64,000 nucleotides of DNA from Nostoc mirabile CHAB5784 (GCF_020829645.1 NZ_JAIVFS010000012.1:62001-126000), one strand, 5' to 3'; numbered from the stretch's first letter, positions 1 through 8,361 are shown. Numbers and translations are program-made. The notes: a model not told the origin generated them from the letters alone.

Positions 1-1546
1 AACTTCACCCCTTCTGGGACAAGAACCTGCTGCTTCTACCACTATTGAAACGACAAAGCCCAGTTCAGAAACAACTAAAGTCCAAAAGTTACGGGATGCG
101 CTGCAACGTTCATCAACGCCAGAAGCACCAAAACCCACCCCTGAAGTTTCCGAACCGAAAAAGCCAGAGTCGTCACAGGAACCCCCACTCACTCCGGAAG
201 AACTCACGCGTCAGCTAAAATTTATAGAAGCGGATAGACTTTATCTGGCGGGACAAATCCCAGAGGCAGAAAAAATTTACCGCGAAGTTAAGCAGCCTTT
301 TGCTAAAACATCAGATAATCAACAGCGTAAAGCTGCCATACTCGATCCCACGCAACTATCCCCAGGAGGTAAAGTCTACTGGCGAGAATCAGAGGCGGGG
401 ATAGCACAAAAGTTGCAAACAAAAACTTTAGTACCCCTGCAACTATTAGTTGAGCAATATCCTGAATTTATCCCTGGTCATATCCGATATGCTGAAGTAT
501 TGAAACAATACGATCGCACTAAAGAAGCGTTAGATATATTAGAACGGGCTTCTTCGCTGTATCCAGATCAACCAGAATTAATTAAAGCTAGAATTACAGC
601 CCTAGCTGCTGATAAAAAATGGATGGAAGCGTCCTTGGCGGCGCGTCAATTTGCTATTCTCAACCCTAAAGATCCCCAAGCGCCTGAGTTTACAAAACTA
701 GCAGAGGAAAATCTGAACCGTTACAAATCTTATACACAAGGAGAAATTAGAGGCAATGTCATCGGTAATATTATTACAGGTGCTTTAGGTTACGCCGTCA
801 CTGGCAGTCTGCTTGGGCCGTTTTCTGCCCTTGACTCTACGATTATGCTGCTACAAGGTGAACAAGCCATAGGTGAGTCGGTGGCAAAGCAAGCAAAAAA
901 ACAACTGAGTGTAATTATAGACGAAGATATTTTGGCATACGTCAATGAAATTGGACAGAAATTGGCGAAGGTAGGAGGACGGGACGAGTTTAAATACGAA
1001 TTCTTTGTGATTCCAGAGGAAAGCCTTAACGCCTTTGCATTACCTGGGGGTAAAATTTTTATTAATGCGGGTGCGATCGCTAAAACTAATTCCGAAGCAG
1101 AATTAGCTGGGTTAATCGGTCATGAATTATCCCATGTACTTTTATCCCACGGTTTTCAATTAGTCAGCCAAGGCAACCTGATTTCTAACGTTACCCAATA
1201 TCTACCTCTGGGCGGCACTATCGGTCAACTGTTTGCACTAAGTTACGGCCGCGACATGGAACGTCAGGCAGATAATCTCGGCACACGCCTAATTGTTGCC
1301 ACTGGCTACGCTGCTGATGGCTTGCGTAACTTAATGGTGACGCTAGAAAAACAACAAAAAAATGCTCCTCCTAGTTGGTTATCTTCGCACCCAGGCGGTA
1401 GTGAGCGAGTTAGTTATTTAGAAAACCTCATTACCCGTAGTAACTACAACCGTTACGCCTATGAAGGAGTGGCGCGTCATCTAGAAATTCAAGCACGGGT
1501 GAAAAAGCTACTCGAAGAGAAAAAAGCAAGAGAAGAAAAAAAATAG
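1..1546 (+). CDS. M48 family zinc metalloprotease with TPRs (5' end outside window)
   Basis: The frame is open from base 2 to the stop at 1546, so this is the last 514 residues of a larger gene; an internal TTG at 413 is not a credible start. The first ~70 residues are Pro/Glu/Ser/Thr-rich and low complexity, which suggests a linker. Next come helical TPR-like segments (around 190-700), then a Gly-rich stretch and the peptidase domain. The zinc-binding HELSH lies at 1121-1135, and the downstream third-ligand region reads GRDMERQADNLG, both typical of M48 peptidases (BepA/LoiP/Oma1-like). Family members are periplasmic or membrane-associated quality-control proteases that degrade misfolded envelope proteins. 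The C-terminus is Lys/Glu-rich. The protease assignment is secure; substrate and exact location are inferred. Confidence 0.9.
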   Translation, partial: TSPLLGQEPAASTTIETTKPSSETTKVQKLRDALQRSSTPEAPKPTPEVSEPKKPESSQEPPLTPEELTRQLKFIEADRLYLAGQIPEAEKIYREVKQPFAKTSDNQQRKAAILDPTQLSPGGKVYWRESEAGIAQKLQTKTLVPLQLLVEQYPEFIPGHIRYAEVLKQYDRTKEALDILERASSLYPDQPELIKARITALAADKKWMEASLAARQFAILNPKDPQAPEFTKLAEENLNRYKSYTQGEIRGNVIGNIITGALGYAVTGSLLGPFSALDSTIMLLQGEQAIGESVAKQAKKQLSVIIDEDILAYVNEIGQKLAKVGGRDEFKYEFFVIPEESLNAFALPGGKIFINAGAIAKTNSEAELAGLIGHELSHVLLSHGFQLVSQGNLISNVTQYLPLGGTIGQLFALSYGRDMERQADNLGTRLIVATGYAADGLRNLMVTLEKQQKNAPPSWLSSHPGGSERVSYLENLITRSNYNRYAYEGVARHLEIQARVKKLLEEKKAREEKK

Positions 1547-1589
1547 CGTTTTTGATGAATCAAAACATAGAATTATTCGTCACTTAAAC

Positions 1590-1715
1590 TAAGCTGATGC
1601 GCGTCTAAAGTATATAAACACTGTTGATGGTCGTTAACTGTTGACTGTTGACGGGTTTTCAGTCATCAGTCATCAGTCATCAGGTAAATGTACAAATTAA
1701 ATGCGTAACAGCTTA
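1590..1715. repeat. Family D inverted-repeat element, copy 1
   Basis: A 126-bp element with imperfect terminal inverted repeats: left TAAGCTGATGCGCGTCTAAA, right end reading TAAGCTGTTACGCATTTAAT on the other strand. The core is made of heptamer-like units (TTGACTG, TCATCAG). Related copies lie at 31554-31691 and 38012-38136. No target duplication is visible. Confidence 0.75.
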
Positions 1716-1750
1716 TCAATTTCCCACCTATTTCTACTGGAGGATGATTT

Positions 1751-2524
1751 ATGCCATCACAACTGCTTCGATTGATATCTTTGGGTAGTCTTGGCTTATC
1801 TTTGTGTCTGGGCAATTCCGTAGCAATGGCGCAATATGACTCTACTGGCGATGGCATTGTCGTACCAACAGTACCATCAGGCGGGTCATCAGTACCAATA
1901 GACACATCAACAGGTATACCACCTTCACCCTCATCTGACGGTACAACTCGCTTTACCTGTCAGACTTACAATGGTCAGTACACCGTTATGTATCAGCCAC
2001 AAAGTCAACCAGGGCAATACTTCGCTTGGGCTGCGCCTGCGGCTTTGGGCGGTGGTTGGGACACACAAAGGCGTTGTACAGCAATTGCCAGTCGTTTAGA
2101 ACTTTATCGCCCAGATGGCTTACAAGAACTCCAGACATCTGTAGAAAATAACGAAAATATTGTCTGCGTCACAACTGAGGTTAACCCAACCTGTAGAATT
2201 GTGCTGACAGTACCTCCTGGGAAAGATCCTGTTGTTATCCGCAATAGTATTTTTCAGAACTTGACTACTGCTGACAGTGGACAACAAACTATAGCCGTTA
2301 ACACTTATGGCGATCGCAGTCGTGGAGGGAACGAATTATATAATTTAGGACGCACACTTCTAGGCAGTGGTAATAATCGGGTTAGTTCGTCTAGAGGTGG
2401 GATTAATCTGAAACCTTTCCTCGATCGCAAAGATGGTGGTACTGGGAACAATTTGCGGAGTGGAGTAGCAATTCGTCGTCAGTCACAGCCTAATGTTCGC
2501 TTAAAACCTGGTAATTTCCGCTAA
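1751..2524 (+). CDS. COP23 domain secreted protein
   Basis: A 257-residue protein. A GGAGG ribosome-binding site at 1739-1743 sits 7 nt before the ATG. The first ~27 residues are a signal peptide (hydrophobic run, then AMA-Q), so the protein is likely exported. A Ser/Pro/Gly-rich linker (about residues 30-65) precedes a domain that begins RFTCQTYNGQYTVMY. This domain has four conserved cysteines spaced as expected for disulfides and matches the COP23 (circadian oscillating protein, 23 kDa) family known from cyanobacteria. The last ~60 residues are Gly/Arg/Asn-rich and look disordered. Family function is unknown; the original COP23 was described as a peripheral membrane protein with rhythmic synthesis. 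It stands alone, with a good terminator downstream. Confidence 0.82.
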   Translation: MPSQLLRLISLGSLGLSLCLGNSVAMAQYDSTGDGIVVPTVPSGGSSVPIDTSTGIPPSPSSDGTTRFTCQTYNGQYTVMYQPQSQPGQYFAWAAPAALGGGWDTQRRCTAIASRLELYRPDGLQELQTSVENNENIVCVTTEVNPTCRIVLTVPPGKDPVVIRNSIFQNLTTADSGQQTIAVNTYGDRSRGGNELYNLGRTLLGSGNNRVSSSRGGINLKPFLDRKDGGTGNNLRSGVAIRRQSQPNVRLKPGNFR

Positions 2525-2616
2525 TATTTGAATTACTTAACAAGTCGGAACAATTTCGCCAAAACCAAAAGATATCGTTGTTTATGTCACGGCAATCCTA
2601 AAATACAGATTTACAT

Positions 2617-2648
2617 TAAGGTGGGTAAACAGCCCACCTTATTTTATA
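2617..2648 (+). terminator. Rho-independent terminator of the COP23 gene
   Basis: Perfect stem TAAGGTGGG / CCCACCTTA with a 7-nt loop, followed by TTTTAT, about 90 nt after the stop codon. Confidence 0.7.
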
Positions 2649-2683
2649 TGCGGTGAAAGACTTCTTGGGGTTTAGTAACTAAA

Positions 2684-2774
2684 CGTGAGTTCGACGAACC
2701 TCTCCCTGCCTTGAACTAAAGTTCAAGTCTGTCCCTCTCCGAGTCGGAGAGGGACGGTTTTGCGTAGTAAAACC
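2684..2774. repeat. 91-bp direct repeat, copy 1
   Basis: Apparently identical to 3371-3461. It starts CGTGAGTTCGACGAACCTCT and ends TTTTGCGTAGTAAAACC, and contains a strong palindrome CCCTCTCCGAGTCGGAGAGGG. Both copies are followed by related sequence (agaggt, then a T-run, then ATTGAGC). The gap 2525-3665 otherwise holds heptamer repeats (TTGACTG around 2895-2928), a hairpin at about 3004-3033 (AGGTGAGC/GCTCACCT) and repeats of the GTGGGCATCTTGCCCGCC type (3255-3280, 3535-3600). No gene was found in it. Confidence 0.85.
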
Positions 2775-3370
2775 TTCTTAGAGGTTTTTTGATTGAGCAA
2801 ATTGGGTAGATATTATATGAGCAATCGAATTCACGTTAACTAAGCAACCGGACATGATAAGGGAACTCCAAGAAATAAAAACAACCGCTTGAAGTTATTG
2901 ACTGTTGACTGTTGACTGTTGACTGTGAACAGTGGGATATTTTTTTATTTGGAAGTCCCTAACTCCATTAATGAAAAATATCTAACCATTCCTGAATTAC
3001 AAAGGTGAGCGTGTAGTAAAATTTGCTCACCTCCGTAAAGTGGAACAGTTCAGTAGTTACTGGTACTTTAAAAAAAGTGAACTGATTTACTACATCTGTG
3101 CCAACGCTTGAAAATTAATGGGCGTAAGCGTTGCCCTGCTGCCCGAAAGATTGCACTTCTATTAGTCCCGAAGCAATCACCATGTTGAAAGGGATATTTA
3201 CAGGGTTAAGCTGAAAAACATCTAATTTGCATAACTGAATTAAACATAAGTCTTGTGGGGTGGGCATCTTGCCCGCCATAATTATGCAACTTAAATATAG
3301 AACAGCTTACCTGCGATCGCCTAACTGGTGGAAGCGGGCAATAAATTATTGCCTGCGATTTCTAAATTAT

Positions 3371-3461
3371 CGTGAGTTCGACGAACCTCTCCCTGCCTTG
3401 AACTAAAGTTCAAGTCTGTCCCTCTCCGAGTCGGAGAGGGACGGTTTTGCGTAGTAAAACC
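3371..3461. repeat. 91-bp direct repeat, copy 2
   Basis: Second copy of the element at 2684-2774, same orientation, 687 bp downstream. Confidence 0.85.
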
Positions 3462-3665
3462 AGGGAGAGGTCTTTTCATTGAGCTAATTCAATAAAAGGC
3501 GTTGCATAGTTGCGGGATGATTTTAATGGTTTTGTGGGATGGGCGTCTCGCCTGTCCCTTGTATTTTGGGGCGGGTAAGATACCCACCCCACAAGATTCA
3601 TCCCTAGATTCAGCAACGCCCAATAAAAAATCCCTAAGCCGTTAATATCTGCTGCGCTGTCAGTG

Positions 3666-3836
3666 TTAACTCAGGAAAAGTCGGAGAAAAAATTTGCTGG
3701 TTTCATGCAAATCTGAGGCTGGAGGCATTTCTAGCAGTATCCCATCCTCAAGTTCATAGCGCTTGTCAGTGCCATCATCGTAGGTGAGATATTCCTTAAA
3801 AGTATACAGACCTTCTACAGGTTTTGTAGTGGACAT
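3666..3836 (-). pseudogene. N-terminal fragment of a Uma2-family (DUF820) endonuclease
   Basis: From an ATG at 3836, 56 codons read MSTTKPVEGLYTFKEYLTYD followed by GTDKRYELEDGILLEMPPAS and end at a TAA. This is the typical N-terminus of cyanobacterial Uma2/DUF820 restriction-endonuclease-fold proteins (normally about 190-250 residues), including the YELEDG acidic motif. The remaining ~75% of the domain is absent; the sequence beyond the stop is unrelated repeat DNA. It is a broken gene. Whether the fragment is still translated cannot be told. Confidence 0.75.
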
Positions 3837-3898
3837 ATTCTTGTAATTCGTAATTCGTAGTTCGTAATTAAAAGTTCCATAAGCTATTACGCAGAAGA

Positions 3899-4055
3899 GA
3901 TCCCCCAACCCCCGATAAATTGGGGGCATTCGATTCTAGTTCCCCGTTAAAAAGGGAGCAAAAGATTCTAGTTCCCCCCTTAAAAAGGCGGCATTCAATT
4001 CTAGTTCCCCCCTTTTTAAGGGGGGTTAGGGGGGATCTCTTTTGTCTAAGTCCTC
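3899..4055. repeat. Cluster of C-rich/G-rich palindromes (CCCCTTAAAAAGGGG type)
   Basis: Several units of AATTCTAGTTCCCCCCTT and the matching GGGGGGTTAGGGGGGATCT arm form overlapping hairpins. The same palindrome occurs in the elements at 7460-7594, 18141-18284, 54277-54410 and 58797-58929, and inside two coding regions. Confidence 0.7.
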
Positions 4056-4141
4056 TTCCAATTACGATTTATCTGGCCATGATCATATCTACTTTCTTCA
4101 TTCTCAGGTAATTTTGGAATGTAGAGTTGAGTTTTTCCAAA

Positions 4142-5689
4142 ATGTCTTTAACTGAAGAAATTCTTTCCCAATTACCGGGCGATGTTTTAGCAGGGTTACG
4201 TCAAAGCGATCGCATTCTAACATCTCTGCGCGAAAACTCCGCACCAGTACCAAGGTTAGTTAAAGAAAGTCAACAGCCTTTAGGTGTTGTAGACAACGAT
4301 TTGCTTATCTGCGGTGGCACTTTGGGCATTTTAATTGGTTGCGCCTTAGCGGTGAAGGGACTGCGGGTGGCGTTGATGGAACGGGGTATTTTACAGGGGA
4401 GGGAACAAGAGTGGAATATTTCTCGCAAAGAATTAGATGTGTTTGTGGAATTAAACTTGCTGACTGAGGATGAATTAGAGAGTGCGATCGCAACTCAATA
4501 TAACCCAGCACGAGTTAGTTTTGATGGCGGTACAGAAGTTTGGGTAGAGGATGTTTTGAATATCGGCGTAGATCCAGTTTATCTACTAGCTACTTTGAAA
4601 ACCCGATTTCTCGCCACTGGTGGAAAGTTGTTAGAAAACACACCCTTTACTGAAGCGGTGATTCATCCAGATGGGGTGATGGTAAATAACCAATTTAAAA
4701 CTCGGTTGTTAATCGACGCGATGGGACATCTTTCACCCATCACCCAACAAGCACGTCAAGGCAAAAAACCAGACGCACTGTGTTTGGTGGTAGGAAGTTG
4801 CGCCCAAGGTTTTCCAGAAAATAACTCAGGTGATTTAATATTATCATTTACACCTTTGCAAAATCAATGTCAGTACTTCTGGGAAGCTTTCCCAGCCAGG
4901 GATGGCAGAACAACTTACTTGTTTACTTACATGGATGCACATCCCGAACGTTTAAGTTTAGAAGCTCTATTTGAGGAATATCTGCGTCTTTTACCAGAAT
5001 ATCAGGGAGTGGAGTTGAACAAACTGAAATTTCAGCGATCGCTATTTGGTTTCTTTCCTACCTATCGCCAAAGCCCCATCAAAACCCCTTGGAGTCGCAT
5101 TCTCCCAGCCGGAGATAGCAGTGGTAGTCAATCTCCTTTGAGTTTTGGAGGTTTTGGGGCAATGGTACGTCACCTGAAGCGTTTAACGTTTGGCATTTAC
5201 GAAGCACTGGAAACAGAACAATTATCTGCAAAAGCCTTAGCACTGCTGCAACCCTATCAGCCAAGTTTGACTGTTACCTGGTTGTTTCAAAAGGCGATGA
5301 GTGTTGGTGTAAATCAGAAAATTGCCCCAGATCAAATTAACCAACTACTCTCGGCGGTATTTGAGGAAATGCAACAGTTGGGTACACCAGTGCTAAAACC
5401 ATTTTTACAGGATATAGTGCAGTTTTCGGCACTAACACAAACACTGTTAAAAACTGGTTTAGATCATCCGGTATTGGTTGCCAAGATAATTCCGCAAGTA
5501 GGTTTGGCAAGTTTGTTAGATTGGATGTTACATTACAGTAATTTAGGTGTGTACACTGTCTTGTTTTGGCTAAGTCCAATGCTAGAAACATGGATTAAGA
5601 ATCAACCAAAAGAACAACAATATTATTGGCGTCGTTTGATTGATGCCTGGAAATATGGTTCTGGCGGTGATTACTCAGATGAAACTTAG
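4142..5689 (+). CDS. cruP: CruP-like FAD-dependent oxidoreductase (lycopene cyclase CruA/CruP family)
   Basis: A 515-residue protein. I chose the ATG at 4142 rather than an in-frame TTG 15 bp upstream. Around residue 53 a Rossmann dinucleotide fold begins (DLLICGGTLGILIGCALA) and leads into ALMERG and the segment EWNISRKEL, characteristic of the CruA/CruP group. A second nucleotide-binding region, ILPAGDSSGSQSPLSFGGFG, fits the FAD-contact motif of these enzymes, and the C-terminus is hydrophobic helical. CruA converts lycopene to cyclic carotenes; CruP is its paralogue and has been linked to limiting carotenoid epoxides and oxidative stress, so activity should not be assumed. It is followed after 23 bp by two paralogous membrane proteins, probably one transcription unit. 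The cruP label rests on recalled motif resemblance. Confidence 0.68.
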   Translation: MSLTEEILSQLPGDVLAGLRQSDRILTSLRENSAPVPRLVKESQQPLGVVDNDLLICGGTLGILIGCALAVKGLRVALMERGILQGREQEWNISRKELDVFVELNLLTEDELESAIATQYNPARVSFDGGTEVWVEDVLNIGVDPVYLLATLKTRFLATGGKLLENTPFTEAVIHPDGVMVNNQFKTRLLIDAMGHLSPITQQARQGKKPDALCLVVGSCAQGFPENNSGDLILSFTPLQNQCQYFWEAFPARDGRTTYLFTYMDAHPERLSLEALFEEYLRLLPEYQGVELNKLKFQRSLFGFFPTYRQSPIKTPWSRILPAGDSSGSQSPLSFGGFGAMVRHLKRLTFGIYEALETEQLSAKALALLQPYQPSLTVTWLFQKAMSVGVNQKIAPDQINQLLSAVFEEMQQLGTPVLKPFLQDIVQFSALTQTLLKTGLDHPVLVAKIIPQVGLASLLDWMLHYSNLGVYTVLFWLSPMLETWIKNQPKEQQYYWRRLIDAWKYGSGGDYSDET

Positions 5690-5712
5690 AATTTTAGCTG
5701 TGTGAGGATAAC

Positions 5713-6417
5713 ATGATTGAACGGAAATCTTTAGGAATCAAATACTTTGCGGTGCTGATTGGATTCCTGCGCGATCGCCAAGGATTTCTAGAAGAAGTTC
5801 GCCAAGGTACGAGATTACCAAATAAAATTATTTCTCTACTAGTTTGCAGTTCCTTATTTCTCGCCGCTTATGGCGGAATCATTGGTGCATACCATAGTTG
5901 GATGCAAGCTTTGTCTTCCGCCATTAAACTTCCAGCCCTTTATTTAATCACACTCCTAATTTGTATCCCAACGTTGTACTTTGCTAACATTGTTTTTGGT
6001 TCAAAGCGGACTTTTGGACAGCATTTAGCATTAGTCTTGACTGCTGTCTCAGTTACGAGTGTACTTTTATTCAGCTTTGCACCAATCACCCTGTTTTTCT
6101 TAATTACCACCAATAATTACCAATTTTTAATTCTGTTAAATGTATTCATATTTGCATTAACTGGATTTATTGGTATTTCGTCTTTATATCAAGCCACAAG
6201 TTTAGTTTTAGAACAAGATAATGAAGGTAGTAAGACACGCCAGAAAATTTTACAATTTTGGCTATTTCTTTACGCTTTTGTAGGGAGTCAGTTAGGATGG
6301 ACTCTCAGACCATTTTTTGGCACGCCTGATTCTGTTTTTCAACTATTCCGCGAAAGAGAAGGTAATTTCTATTTGAGTGTGATTCAAGCTATTAGCTATC
6401 TCTTGGGAATCCGTTAA
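5713..6417 (+). CDS. Multi-pass membrane protein, first of a tandem pair
   Basis: A 234-residue protein with a GAGG ribosome-binding site at 5703-5706 before the ATG. A short polar N-terminus (FLRDRQGFLEEVRQG) is followed by five or six hydrophobic spans and a conserved tail LGWTLRPFFGTPDSVFQLFR. It is a close paralogue of the next gene (235 residues), so the pair arose by tandem duplication. Databases tend to name this cyanobacterial family 'actin-binding WH2 domain' proteins; nothing in the sequence supports actin binding, and the name is probably an artefact. Role unknown. Its position just behind the CruP-like gene suggests co-transcription and perhaps a thylakoid or plasma membrane location. 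Confidence 0.8.
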   Translation: MIERKSLGIKYFAVLIGFLRDRQGFLEEVRQGTRLPNKIISLLVCSSLFLAAYGGIIGAYHSWMQALSSAIKLPALYLITLLICIPTLYFANIVFGSKRTFGQHLALVLTAVSVTSVLLFSFAPITLFFLITTNNYQFLILLNVFIFALTGFIGISSLYQATSLVLEQDNEGSKTRQKILQFWLFLYAFVGSQLGWTLRPFFGTPDSVFQLFREREGNFYLSVIQAISYLLGIR

Positions 6418-6459
6418 TCAGTCATTAGTAATTACACAAAATATACAAGATATAAAAAT

Positions 6460-7167
6460 ATGCGGAACAAAGAAAAGTTCGGAATTCAACAATTTAGTGT
6501 TTTGGTTAATTTATTGCGCGATCGCCAGGCTTTCTTAGAAGAAATTCGTCAGGGAGTTCGATTACAAAATAAAATTAGTTCTCTGTTCGTATCTAGTTCC
6601 ATTTTCTTTGCCATCTATGGCGCAATTATCGGTGCATCTAACAGTTGGGCACAGGCATTATCTGGTGCTATCAAACTCCCAGCATTTTATTTATTAACAC
6701 TGATTATTTGTTTCCCAACTTTGTTCTTTTTTAACGTTTTGTTTGGTTCCCGGAGCAGTATTCAACAGCATTTCGTTGTGTTGCTCACATCTGTATCAGT
6801 GATTAGTGTGCTTTTATTCAGCTTGGCACCAGTTACACTATTTTTTCTGATCACTACACCCGATTCTTATCAATTTTTTAAACTTTTGAATGTATTAATT
6901 TTTGGCATTACAGGCATCTTTGGCGTTAAGTTCCTTTATGAAGGAATGCAATTACTTTCTCAACAAGATGAAGTTGGTAAAAAAACCCGCACCACTATTT
7001 TAAGATCCTGGTTATTGCTTTATGCCTTTGTTGGTATGCAGTTAGGATGGTTTCTCAGACCGTTTTTTGGTGCGCCTGACTCTAAATTTGAATTGTTTCG
7101 GGCAGTGAAAGGCAACTTCTATTTGGATATTGTAGCGGCGATTTCTGAAATTTTAGGTTTGCGTTAA
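6460..7167 (+). CDS. Multi-pass membrane protein, second of a tandem pair
   Basis: A 235-residue protein, paralogous over its full length to the upstream 234-residue protein: both carry LRDRQ.FLEE.RQG near the N-terminus, SW.QALS.AIKLPA.YL.TL before the second hydrophobic block, SVLLFS.AP.TLFFLITT in the middle, and LRPFFG.PDS close to the end. Five or six predicted membrane spans. The 42-bp spacer before it contains no obvious terminator, so it can share a transcript with the two genes upstream. Function unknown. Confidence 0.8.
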   Translation: MRNKEKFGIQQFSVLVNLLRDRQAFLEEIRQGVRLQNKISSLFVSSSIFFAIYGAIIGASNSWAQALSGAIKLPAFYLLTLIICFPTLFFFNVLFGSRSSIQQHFVVLLTSVSVISVLLFSLAPVTLFFLITTPDSYQFFKLLNVLIFGITGIFGVKFLYEGMQLLSQQDEVGKKTRTTILRSWLLLYAFVGMQLGWFLRPFFGAPDSKFELFRAVKGNFYLDIVAAISEILGLR

Positions 7168-7210
7168 TCAAATACTAATTCAAATAATATTTGCGACACA
7201 TCAATTATTT

Positions 7211-7454
7211 GTAAGGGCACAACAATGTTCATAGGTGTCAACTTAACGTAAAAGCTATGTCCCGCAAGGAACTGAACTTCCTTGGCTTTTAGCGGAAGTC
7301 TTCTGTTGATGACTAAATATAGCCAAAAATCTTTAGTCTACTTCAGTAGACTTTAGCTATCAGCCTTGAACTTTAGTTCGAGGCGGGTGAGGAAGCTAAC
7401 AGTTAAGCTACTTTTAGCTTAAGTTGACACCAATGAACAATGTTGTGCCCCTAC
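7211..7454. repeat. Family B inverted-repeat element, copy 1
   Basis: Termini GTAAGGGCACAACAATGTTC and, on the other strand, GTAGGGGCACAACATTGTTC; the inverted repeat continues inward to GGTGTCAACTTAA. Weaker symmetry extends outward (GCGACACAT near 7193 against GCGACAGAT reading back from 7610), so a larger palindrome may enclose it. A family A element has inserted just outside its right end. Other copies: 14746-14974 and 35535-35821. Confidence 0.7.
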
Positions 7455-7459
7455 CCATC

Positions 7460-7594
7460 CAATACGGTTCGGTTAACGTGTTTAGTCCTCGAAGATCCCC
7501 CCAACCCCCCTTAAAAAGGGGGGCTTCTGACCCTCTTTTACCCCCTTTTTAAGGGGGTCGCCACAGGCGGGGGGATCTTATCCGAACCGTATTG
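7460..7594. mobile_element. Family A MITE-like element with 10-bp target duplication
   Basis: A 135-bp element with terminal inverted repeat CAATACGGTTCGG and an interior of two nested C-rich/G-rich hairpins. It is flanked by a perfect 10-bp direct repeat CCTACCCATC (7450-7459 and 7595-7604), the signature of a transposition event. It encodes no protein. Confidence 0.85.
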
Positions 7595-7728
7595 CCTACC
7601 CATCTGTCGCATTCTTTTTTCAAATTGGTATAACCCAGATTCCGCAGGTGCGATCGTAAGCATTTCCAGCCAGAGGTTGGAAACGAGGTTTGAAAACCAT
7701 ACAAGTAGGGGCGTACAGATGTGCGCCT

Positions 7729-7926
7729 TTACTTTTCCAGACTCCAGCCCAACGCTACTGCGACTTCAGTAGCTAATTCTAGAGGATTGAATGGTTTAGC
7801 GATCGCACTGATCATTCCCATCTGGGTATAGCGATGGCGATCGGAAGCCTGGATTTTGGCAGTTAATAAAATCACCGGAATCGCTTTGGTTAACGGATTA
7901 GCTTGTAACTTTTCAAAGTAGATACG
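7729..7926 (-). pseudogene. C-terminal remnant of a response-regulator receiver domain
   Basis: On the minus strand the frame ending at the TAA 7729-7731 reads YFEKLQANPLTKAIPVILLT, then AKIQASDRHRYTQMGMISAI, then AKPFNPLELATEVAVALGW. This is the second half of a CheY-like receiver: the PVI.LTA strand with its Thr, and the conserved Lys-Pro of AKPFNP. The phospho-accepting Asp half is missing; an in-frame stop lies at 7927-7929. The fragment ends about 30 bp before the start of the NIL-ferredoxin gene on the other strand, so a truncation or rearrangement happened here. Confidence 0.7.
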
Positions 7927-7956
7927 CTACAACAGAAAAAACCCTCTGCTAAACCT

Positions 7957-8361
7957 ATGAAAAAAAGAGTAACGCTTACCTTCCCGAAACGCGCCGTACA
8001 AATGCCAGTGACTTACGTACTGGCCAAAGAGTTCAACGTTGCCGCCAATATTATCCGTGCCCAAGTTGCCCCAAATCAAATTGGCAAACTGGTAGTGGAA
8101 CTATTGGGAGATATCGATCAATTAGATGCGGCGATCGAGTGGATGCGATCGCGCCATGTTAATGTTTCTTATACCTTAGGCGAAATTGCGATCGACGAGG
8201 ATGTGTGTGTCCACTGTGGCTTGTGTACTGGGGTTTGTCCTACCGAAGCCCTCACCCTCCACCCAGAGACATACAAGCTCACATTCACGCGATCGCGTTG
8301 TATCGTCTGCGAACAGTGTATCCCCACCTGCCCTGTACAAGCAATCTCCACTAACCTTTAA
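7957..8361 (+). CDS. NIL-domain ferredoxin with two 4Fe-4S clusters
   Basis: A 134-residue protein. Residues 1-75 match the NIL domain (ligand-sensing fold also found at the C-terminus of MetN-type ABC ATPases). Residues 76-134 hold two classical 4Fe-4S motifs, CVHCGLCTGVCP and CIVCEQCIPTCP, so the protein should carry two [4Fe-4S] clusters. Cyanobacterial and archaeal NIL-ferredoxins have been tied to sulfur or methionine metabolism; that link is inferred from the family. Soluble, cytoplasmic. It starts next to a response-regulator remnant and stands 62 bp from the convergent DUF3616 gene. Confidence 0.88.
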   Translation: MKKRVTLTFPKRAVQMPVTYVLAKEFNVAANIIRAQVAPNQIGKLVVELLGDIDQLDAAIEWMRSRHVNVSYTLGEIAIDEDVCVHCGLCTGVCPTEALTLHPETYKLTFTRSRCIVCEQCIPTCPVQAISTNL

